Shown: piece after piece, positions 18,033-25,500 of the stretch
Position numbering within the stretch: the first letter of the stretch is position 1
How the letters are laid out: every line of letters starts with the position of its first letter
From: Verrucomicrobiaceae bacterium
GTDB lineage: Bacteria > Verrucomicrobiota > Verrucomicrobiia > Verrucomicrobiales > Akkermansiaceae
Direction: 5' to 3'
Length of the DNA: 64,000 nucleotides
Assembly (NCBI GenBank): GCA_027486655.1
Contig: JAIXOR010000086.1
Coordinates: 168,661-232,660, forward strand
Translations under genes and position numbers: made by a program
Notes under the pieces: model-generated
The model's database searches: none
The model's input: only the letters and a program-made list of their open reading frames with translations
Told to the model about the DNA's origin: nothing

Positions 18033-18772
18033 TCGAACCTGCGTTTGGGAATCGGGGTTCCGATCTGTTCGATGTGCCCGTCGAGAAACGAGGCGAGGGC
18101 CCTGCGGTCGTCCTGATAGAAAATGTTGTTCTTCGGAATGGTCTTGTCCTTCGGGATGGGGACGTAGGACTTGCCGTCCTCCTCGTTGAAGAATCCGTAT
18201 CCGTAGGCCGCGTAGATGACCGACCCGGGATCGCTGAAACTGGCGACCTTGAGAAACTGGCCCCACTTGTGAAGGTTGCTGTTGAATCCGATGGGCACCG
18301 GCAGTCCCGAGCCATCGTGATAGATTCGGGCTCCCTGCAGCATCGTGTTGGCCATGGTGTTGGAATCGGGAGTGTTGAACAGGTTGTCCAGCCTGCGTTC
18401 GAGCTCTTCCTTGAGTTTGCGTTGGTCGGTGATGGAGACCTCCGGAAAGAGATAGGGCTGGAGGCGGCCCCAGAACGAATTGCGGACCCAGGAATTGCCG
18501 CCGCCTTCCTTGGGGTCGCCGACCCAGCGCAGGGTGTTGATGTCGCCGTTGTTCTCGATCGAATAGGCGGTACTCACCGCTGCGACCTGCCGAAGTGAGG
18601 AGAGTGCGTTGGCTTGATGGGCTTTTTTACGGACATTGGAAACAATCATCAGGATGAGTCCCGCGAGCACCACGACAATGGTGATCACAACAAGGACCTC
18701 CATCAGGGTGAATCCGCGGTCGCCCGGGCTTCCGGCCGATTGGGAATGCGAGTGGGTTGGGTTGGGTTTCAT
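18029..18772 (-). CDS. Type II secretion/pseudopilin-like protein
   Basis: The 247-residue protein has a prepilin peptidase site: GDRG|FTLMEV with cleavage after Gly20 and the conserved Glu25 at position +5, followed by a 22-residue hydrophobic helix (VLVVITIVVVLAGLILMIVS). The remaining 200 residues form a globular domain with LRQVAAVSTAYSIENNGD and a C-terminal FLDGHIEQIGTP, similar to the large families of single-gene pseudopilin-like proteins (DUF1559-like) in Planctomycetes and Verrucomicrobia. No secretion or pilus apparatus gene is nearby. It lies between the FecR/LamG gene and the sulfatase, all in one direction. Confidence 0.82.
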   Translation of the reverse strand: MKPNPTHSHSQSAGSPGDRGFTLMEVLVVITIVVVLAGLILMIVSNVRKKAHQANALSSLRQVAAVSTAYSIENNGDINTLRWVGDPKEGGGNSWVRNSFWGRLQPYLFPEVSITDQRKLKEELERRLDNLFNTPDSNTMANTMLQGARIYHDGSGLPVPIGFNSNLHKWGQFLKVASFSDPGSVIYAAYGYGFFNEEDGKSYVPIPKDKTIPKNNIFYQDDRRALASFLDGHIEQIGTPIPKRRFE

Positions 18773-18862
18773 GGGAGGAGGGAAGTCAGCCAGGGCCGCC
18801 GACCGTGAAAAGGCCGGACGCCGGGTGAGGATGGGGCCGGAGAATCCGGATGGGTTTCCAGG

Positions 18863-20524
18863 TCACTCGCCGCCGTCGCCGGTGCGTGCAAGGCGGCGGA
18901 TCAAGTCCGGGGAGAGAGCCCGGGTGAAGAGGGCCAGTTCGTCGATGTGGCCGACCATTCCCCGGGCTTCCGGGCGGGACTGGGTGGAGTTGCCGTTGAG
19001 GCGGCCGATGAAGAGTTCGGGGCAATCGAGCGGAATGGCTTCGGCGGCTTGCCTGGCAATGACCTCGCCATCCAGATAGATGCTCACCGAGTTTTGATCG
19101 CGGGTCATGGCGATGTGGTGCCAGCGGAGTGGTTGCAGCCGTGCCGGGCCCAGAGTGACCAGTCCTCCCTCCCAAGCCGGAGGATTGCGGAGTTCCGAGT
19201 GAAGTGCGGATCCCTCGATGCCAATCTTGGACAACGAGGCATAACACTGGAGGATGAGCGAGTGCCCCTGGATCCGGCGGTCATAGCGCATGCCGGAGAC
19301 CAGGCAGAAGTTCTGCAGCCATGAGAATTGGGTGAAGAAGCTGATGGTGAAGTCCTGCTTGAACATGGCGTTGGTCCCGCCATGGATGTGGAAGGACTCG
19401 GCTTGTCCGAGGTGCGTCAGATTTCCGGAATGGTTGCCACCGGTTTCTTCGGCGATCGATGCGCTTCCAATCGCCCTCATGCGCGCGTTGCCGGGAACTT
19501 CGTTGGGGACAAGCCCGGACTCGATCTCCTCAAAGCGCCAATATCCCGCCGGCTCGGCGGCCATCACGATGGAGGCATATCCGGGTGCAAGGCGGAGGCC
19601 GGGCCGCGGGGCCTGCCTCATTGCCGGGTAGGCATCGTCCTCTTCCACAATCGTCCGGAGTGCCTGCTCGGAGCGGTCGATTTGCACGGATTCGCTGGCT
19701 GCGAGTCTGCGGGATTTTTTGGATTCGCCCATGGAGTCCAGCAGGAATACATCCGCCTTGCCTTCAAACACCCGGCAGGTGCCCGTGCCGTCGGCGAGCA
19801 CCTTGGTGGCGAACTCGGTGCCCAGATCGAGCACGTTGAACGTGGGGGATTCCAAAACAAAGCCCTCCGCACCTTCGGGGACCCGGACCCGTGCGACGCC
19901 CTTGGCGAGGTGGATGCGGTCGAGATCGATCAGTTTCGCCTCGAAGGGGGCATCGAAGGTGACGGATACGCCGTTGAGTGTTTGCAGCGTGAGCCAACCT
20001 TCCTTCTGGGAGATGACACCCGGTTTGAGATAATCCCCCGGAGCGATCGAAGCCCCTGGAGATGCGGCCATGGCCACTGCGATCGATCGAGGCGATGCGG
20101 TGGACATGGAGCCTGCGGGTGAGGCACTGTCCGCCGAACCGATGCTTTGCGAAGGTCGCTGCATCAGGAAGATCCCGGCAAAGGACAAGGCAACGGCGGC
20201 GGCAAAGCCCCAGGCTGCGGGCACGGCCCAGGATTTGCGGGTGGTTCGATCCGCATGGATCCGGCTCATGGTGGCCGCTTCGAAAGAGCTGAGGTTTTCT
20301 TTCGAAAACTCCGGAGGCTCGATGGCATCGAACAGCGCCAGCCAGCGCGGATGGGCGTCGGCTGCGGCCCGGGTGGCTCCGAGCATGGAAACCTGGGACG
20401 CGAAGCGATGGCGGAGCTCGGGGTCCTCCGCGAGCATGCGGAGCCATTCCTCCTGCTCATGATCGGCGAGTCCACCGTCGAGCCAGCCTTCAAGAATCCG
20501 GGCGAGAGCGGCTTCGGTGTTCAT
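18863..20524 (-). CDS. FecR-like membrane protein with C-terminal LamG domain
   Basis: The 553-residue protein starts with a cytoplasmic anti-sigma-like region (residues 1-95, including EGWLDGGLADHEQEEWLRML), then one membrane helix at about 97-122. Outside follows a FecR-type region (KEGWLTLQTLNGVSVTFDAP, VLDLGTEFATKV, RVFEGKADVFLLDS, about 165-270), then from about residue 335 a concanavalin/LamG domain (WHHIAMTRDQNSVSIYLDGE, ELFIGRLNG) that probably binds carbohydrate. The start overlaps the stop of the sigma-factor gene by four bases (ATGA), the usual layout of an ECF sigma with its regulator. A likely role is to sense external polysaccharide and control the sigma factor; this is inference. 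Confidence 0.85.
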   Translation of the reverse strand: MNTEAALARILEGWLDGGLADHEQEEWLRMLAEDPELRHRFASQVSMLGATRAAADAHPRWLALFDAIEPPEFSKENLSSFEAATMSRIHADRTTRKSWAVPAAWGFAAAVALSFAGIFLMQRPSQSIGSADSASPAGSMSTASPRSIAVAMAASPGASIAPGDYLKPGVISQKEGWLTLQTLNGVSVTFDAPFEAKLIDLDRIHLAKGVARVRVPEGAEGFVLESPTFNVLDLGTEFATKVLADGTGTCRVFEGKADVFLLDSMGESKKSRRLAASESVQIDRSEQALRTIVEEDDAYPAMRQAPRPGLRLAPGYASIVMAAEPAGYWRFEEIESGLVPNEVPGNARMRAIGSASIAEETGGNHSGNLTHLGQAESFHIHGGTNAMFKQDFTISFFTQFSWLQNFCLVSGMRYDRRIQGHSLILQCYASLSKIGIEGSALHSELRNPPAWEGGLVTLGPARLQPLRWHHIAMTRDQNSVSIYLDGEVIARQAAEAIPLDCPELFIGRLNGNSTQSRPEARGMVGHIDELALFTRALSPDLIRRLARTGDGGE

Positions 20525-21078
20525 GGGTTTCCTTTCATCATGCAGTCCCTGAGGTGATCATTCGCCCGGAGCTGGAGCATGTAAATCGCACCTCGCGTGG
20601 TGTGGAGGAGCTGGGCGGCCATGGCTCCATCCTCGCCGCGGAGGCGGGAACGGATCACCTGGCGCATGCGCTCGGGCAGCTTCTCGACGCAGTCCATGAG
20701 GCGCTTGAGCGGATCATGGCCGGTCTCGGTTTCGATCGAGGAGAGCTCGGCATCGATGGTGGCCAGGCATTCCTCGCGGAAGCGCTGGTTGGCCCGGTGG
20801 CGGCGGTCGCTCGAGCGGAAGTGGCCCAGGACCCGGTGGCGGGCGATGCCGATGAGCCAGGCTTCGAAAGATTGGCTGGTTTCAAACCGCGCGAGTCCAC
20901 GGAAGGCGGCGATGAAGGTTTCCTGCGCAAGGTCCTCGGCATCCGCCGCATTTTGCACCCTGGCGTGGATGAACGAACGCACGGGCAATCCGAACTCCGA
21001 AACGAGCCGCGAAAACTCACGCGGATTCCCCTTGAGAACCGCGTGGATGACATCGGCGACTTCCTTCCCGTCCATCAT
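20521..21078 (-). CDS. ECF-subfamily RNA polymerase sigma factor
   Basis: About 185 residues from MMDGKEVADVIHAVL (ATGs at 21078 and 21075); an extension to 21153 would add a Lys-rich leader with no family similarity. Region 2 contains NAADAEDLAQETFIAAFRG and the promoter-melting SFEAWLIGIARHRVLGHF. Region 4 has LPERMRQVIRSRLRGEDGAM and TTRGAIYMLQLRAND. It resembles the Rhodopirellula/Verrucomicrobium type ECF factors. Translation is coupled to the FecR/LamG protein by an ATGA overlap. Targets probably include this cluster. Confidence 0.88.
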   Translation of the reverse strand: MMDGKEVADVIHAVLKGNPREFSRLVSEFGLPVRSFIHARVQNAADAEDLAQETFIAAFRGLARFETSQSFEAWLIGIARHRVLGHFRSSDRRHRANQRFREECLATIDAELSSIETETGHDPLKRLMDCVEKLPERMRQVIRSRLRGEDGAMAAQLLHTTRGAIYMLQLRANDHLRDCMMKGNP

Positions 21079-21096
21079 GGAAACTATGCCACGGCG

Positions 21097-21117
21097 GATC
21101 CGATCTTTCGGATTTTT
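21097..21117. promoter_or_regulatory. Inverted repeat upstream of the ECF sigma gene
   Basis: ATCCGA and TCGGAT form 6-base inverted arms separated by TCTT, 20-36 bases upstream of the sigma start, followed on the + strand by TTTTT. It may be an operator or part of a promoter in the 190-base divergent gap. No clear -35/-10 pair was found, so this is a weak candidate. Confidence 0.25.
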
Positions 21118-21271
21118 CTCGCGAAATAGAGATTTTTGTTCCCGTGAGATCAAGAGCCGCGGGGGCTATGCAGGGTGTGCCGCGGCCGTCATTTCGACAT
21201 TGAAGCGGCAGTCTCCGGACCCAAGGATCGCCGCACCGGCCTGGTCCGCGGGCGAGCGTCCTGAAGCATCC

Positions 21272-22564
21272 ATGAGATCCCGAACATTCCAGACATCCTG
21301 TCATGCCTCAAGTGCCGCCCTGATGGCCGTGTTCTCATTGTGGGCGAGCTGTCTTGATGACGAGTGCCGCGCCGCTACCCCGGAAGCTGGAGCGGTGCCG
21401 GTCTTGCTGGGGCCTGAGGGCATGAAGCGCGGGGGGCAGCCCTATTTTGTCAAAGGGGCCGGTGGTGAGGGAAGCATGGCACAGCTCGCCGCCCGTGGAG
21501 GCAATTCCATCCGCACCTGGTCGACACGCGGACTTGGGGCGATTCTCGATGAGGCTGCAAGTCTTGGGCTCACCGTCAGTGCCGGCATCTGGCTGGAGCC
21601 GGAATGCTCGTGGTTTTCCTACTCGAATCCGGATCACTGCGCCCGCCAGGCCGAGCGGGTCCGCCGCGAGGTCAGCGAGTTCCGGAATCATCCAGCGCTG
21701 TTAGCCTGGGGACTTGGAAATGAAGTGGAGGGGGATGGTTCCAATGTGGCGTTTTGGAAGCAGATCGATCGTCTGGCTCTGTTGGTTGAGGAGCTCGACC
21801 CCGCGCATCCGACGTTCACTGCCGTGGCGGGATTCAATGCCGCCAAGGCGGCGGGCATGGATGCGCACGCTCCGCATCTCGACTTTGTGGGAATCAATAC
21901 CTACGGCGCGATCGTCAGCGTGCGCAAGCATCTCGAAAAAGCGGGATGGAAACGTCCCTGGCTGCTCACCGAGTGGGGTCCGCGGGGATTCTGGGAGAGC
22001 CCGAAAACTCCGGCGGGCGCGGCCCTCGAACAAACGAGCACGGAAAAGGCCACGATGATCCGCGATGCCTATCAGAAGGTGATCCGGCCGGAGGGGGCTT
22101 GCCTTGGAAGTTATGTCTTCATCTGGGGCTGGAAGTTCGAGGCCACGGCCACATGGTTCGGCATCTTCACCGATGAGGGCCAGAGCACGGCCGTGGCGGA
22201 CAGCCTTCAGGAGGTGTGGGGTGGAGGCGTTCCTGCCAACCGCGCTCCCGCCATCGGGAAGCTTGAAGGCGTGCCGATGAAGGGAATCCAACCGGGCGGG
22301 ACATTCGAGGCGCGGGTCACGGCCGTGGATCCGGAGGGAGATCCGCTGGAGTGGCGCTGGGCGGTTCTGCCGGAGGCGACCCGGCACGACGGACAGAAGA
22401 AGTTTCCCATGCCGAAGCCGGTTGCGGGTTCATTGTTGGAATCCGGTCCGGGGAGGGCGCTGCTGAAGGCTCCGGAGAAACCCGGGACCTATCGGGTGCA
22501 CATCTGGGTGAAGGACGGCAAGAACCACGCGGCGACCGCGAACCTGCCGCTCACAGTCCGTTAG
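21272..22564 (+). CDS. Secreted glycoside hydrolase (GH2/GH5-like barrel)
   Basis: 430 residues, starting at MRSRTFQTSCHASSAALMAVF, a signal peptide. The next part is a TIM-barrel hydrolase of clan A type: ARGGNSIRTWSTRGLG, then the acid/base Glu in GLGNEVEGDG (about residue 151) and the nucleophile Glu in LLTEWGPRGFWE (about 234). Retaining beta-glycosidases have these two in this order. A C-terminal Ig-like domain covers about 325-430 (RAPAIGKLEGV, TAVDPEGDPLEWRW, KPGTYRVHIWVKDG). The precise GH family is uncertain. It diverges from the sigma-factor gene and shares its upstream region. Confidence 0.75.
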   Translation: MRSRTFQTSCHASSAALMAVFSLWASCLDDECRAATPEAGAVPVLLGPEGMKRGGQPYFVKGAGGEGSMAQLAARGGNSIRTWSTRGLGAILDEAASLGLTVSAGIWLEPECSWFSYSNPDHCARQAERVRREVSEFRNHPALLAWGLGNEVEGDGSNVAFWKQIDRLALLVEELDPAHPTFTAVAGFNAAKAAGMDAHAPHLDFVGINTYGAIVSVRKHLEKAGWKRPWLLTEWGPRGFWESPKTPAGAALEQTSTEKATMIRDAYQKVIRPEGACLGSYVFIWGWKFEATATWFGIFTDEGQSTAVADSLQEVWGGGVPANRAPAIGKLEGVPMKGIQPGGTFEARVTAVDPEGDPLEWRWAVLPEATRHDGQKKFPMPKPVAGSLLESGPGRALLKAPEKPGTYRVHIWVKDGKNHAATANLPLTVR

Positions 22565-22579
22565 ATGAGCCGGTTGGCA

Positions 22580-25500
22580 TCAGTTTTCGGTGCCACGGAT
22601 CTGATGGAAGCGTGCACCCGGGCTGATTGGAATCGTTACGGATTTGCGGATGTATCCGGATGGCACGGCGGTCTGGTTCGGGTCCGCGGACGGGACCGGG
22701 CTGGTCACTGTGCTCCACGATTCGGTGAAAAGGCTGCTGGTTTGGAGCAGGGCATAGGAAGCGCCGCTCGTCCGTTCCATCCAACTGAGGATGAGGTTTC
22801 CTCCGCTTCGTGTCGCAGAGACAAGGGATCCATTTCCGGCCACGGGGGAGGTGCCGAAGAGGAATTCCTGGAGGTTGGTGAAACCGTCGGCATCGGCATC
22901 GTCCGTCCGCTGTTGGAGGCCGTTGGTGATGACCGATTTCCAGAGATCGTAGGGTGGCGTGACCAGGAAGGCGAGGTATCCGCCGGAGTTGAGGATGAAC
23001 GGGCCGGTGGATCCGTTGACCGTGATGAGCCCGAGCTGGGTGCCGGTGAGTCCGGTGGAGGTGGTGCCGAAGCGGATGGATGATCCGGAGGTGAAGGCAC
23101 CGTTGATGGCCAGCGAACCGCCGCTCCAGTTGATCGCGCTGCTGTTTGCAAAGGCGAGGGCCGAGCCGCTGCCGAGTTGGATGGTGGCGGCCGCGGTGGG
23201 GTCGAGCGTGCCGGTGCTGTCGGTGAATCCGCCGGCATCGAGAGTGGCGTTGCCGATGCTGATCGCGCTGGTATTCGGCAGCACGTTGGAGGCTGCGAGC
23301 ACGAGCCTGCCGCGCTGGATGCTGGTGGTGCCTGTGTAGCTGTTGTTTCCACCGAGGCGGAGGATGGCCCCGGTTCCACTGGCGTTCACGCTCGTCTGGA
23401 TGGTGATGCTGGCGGAGCCGCTGATCGCTCCGCTGATGGTGGCGTCGGTTCCTCCGTGATCTGCGGTGATCGAACTGATGCCGGAGATGTTGCCGGCAAG
23501 CGTGGCGTTGGTGCCGGTGTTGAGGCTGATGGACGCGGTGTTGTCGCCGGTGATGGTGCCGTTGTGGACCCAGTTCGTCGTGTTGCGGATGGTGAGACCG
23601 CCGTTGTTGACGATGTTGCTGTTAGGTGGAAGCGTTCCATTGCCGGTGAGGCGGAGGAAGCAACCGTCCGCGATGGTCGTGGTGCCGCCGAAGGTGGAGG
23701 GGCCGGCGATTTGAAGAATGCCGGTGGCGACGGTGAGATTGCCGGCGGTGCCGGTGATCGGGCCATTGATGAAGTGGGTGAGCGAGCCTGCAGAGGTGGA
23801 GAGCGTGCCCGAGGCGATGTCGACGGCGCCATTGAGGGTGATGCTGGTGGTGTTGTTGTCCATCAGGATTCCCGAGCTGCCGGTGACGGTGACGGGGCCG
23901 TCCCAGGTGAGCGTTTTGCCACCGCCTCCGCCGAGTCGCAGGGTGGCGCCGTTGAGGGTGAGGGGATTGGTGAAGGTGAGGCTGGCGGAGGTGGAGTAAA
24001 GGGTGCCGCCGTTCATCACGACGGGCCCGCTGCCAAATGCCGATGCGTGCTGGGGCAGGATGTTTCCGGTGCCGTTGTTGGTGAAGCCGCCGCTGTGGGA
24101 GTTGGCTGCCGGAAGTGTGAGTGTGGATGTGCCGGTCTTGATCAGGGTGAGCGGCCCGCCGGTGTTGGTGATGACCGTGCTCAAGGTGCCGCCTGTGTCC
24201 TGGTTTCCAAGGGTGAGCGAGGCGGGGGACGGGGATGAGTTGTCGATGGTGCCGGTCCCGGTGATGAAGTTGATCGCCTGGCTGGTCCCGGCGAGGTCGA
24301 GGGTGCCGGCGAGGCTGAGCGGGTTGGCGGTGGCCCCGCTGGCAAGCACGGACGCGGCGGTGGTCTTCAAGGTGGCTCCTGCGGAAACGGTTAGAGCGAT
24401 CGGCGGAGAGACCGCTCCGCCGAGAGAGATGGTTCCCGCCCCGGCGAGCGAAAGGGCGGATGCGCCGGTGATTCCGCCTTGAACCGCCAGGCTGCGGCCG
24501 GCTGCGGCGTTCCATGACTGTGCGGCCGTAAGGCTGACGGGAACCGCAAGGCTGAGATCGCGGGTGGCTGATGACAGATCGATGCCGCTTGCGTCGATGG
24601 AGAGCGCGCCGCTTCCACCGACGGAGACATGGCCAGCCGGATTGAGGACCTGGATGCCGGCGATCTGAAGGTTTTGGTCTAGGACGGTCGAGAGGTTGGC
24701 GGTGGACAGGGAGTTGAAGGTGGCGAGGTCTGCGGAGGACGAGGGTTTGTCGGGAGACCAGGATTGGGATTCGCTCCATGAATTGCCGGCGAGGCCGGTC
24801 CAGACGGGCACGTGGGCGGGGACGATGAAGCGCCATTGCACCGCATCCGAGGTGACGGTGGAGGCCGCCATGGTGAAGCTGGAGAAGTTGTTGGTGTTGT
24901 CGAAGGAACTGAGTTGCAGTTTTTTCGACGAGGCGGAATGGACCAGATAGAACCATCCGTGCTGCGCTTCGGTTAGAGACCACTCCACGTCGGTGCCTGT
25001 GGTTCCCGCCGGTGCAAAGCTGGCGGTGGTGCCGTTGGTGCTGACGCGGCGTCCGTCCCTCAGGGAGGTGATGTAGTAGCGGCCCGCGGTGGGTGCGGGA
25101 AGGAGACGCCAGTGGACGAGGTCACCCTCGGTGCGGATGTGGCGGCCGGCGAGGTTGGTGCTGGCGGTGTTGTTGGCGAGGCGTTTGTGAAACTGCTTGT
25201 GATGGATGTAGTAGGTCTTGTCGGTGCGGACGGTCGCGTCGTTGTCCCACGCTGCATAGAGTTTGCCGAAGGCGGTGAGCCTGCCGTTGATGTCGTAGGT
25301 GTTCGAGCGCGGGCCGGGAGTGACGTTCTGCCAGGGATTGGCCGGCTGTGGCCACTCGGCGTCCTCGGTGAACACAAACAGAGCGTATTTGCGGAGCCAT
25401 GGCAGGTTCTCCGCACGCCAGAGAAACTCGGCAAGGGCCTGATAGGTGTCCTCCTCGCTCCATGATTGGTTTTTCCCCCAATCCACGAAGGAGAACTCGG

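Noticed and set aside
23622..24983. A 450-codon open frame on the minus strand within the large repeat protein
   Set aside because: Shifted reading of the same strand as the 1,810-residue gene; composition is Arg/His-rich low complexity with no signal or domain.
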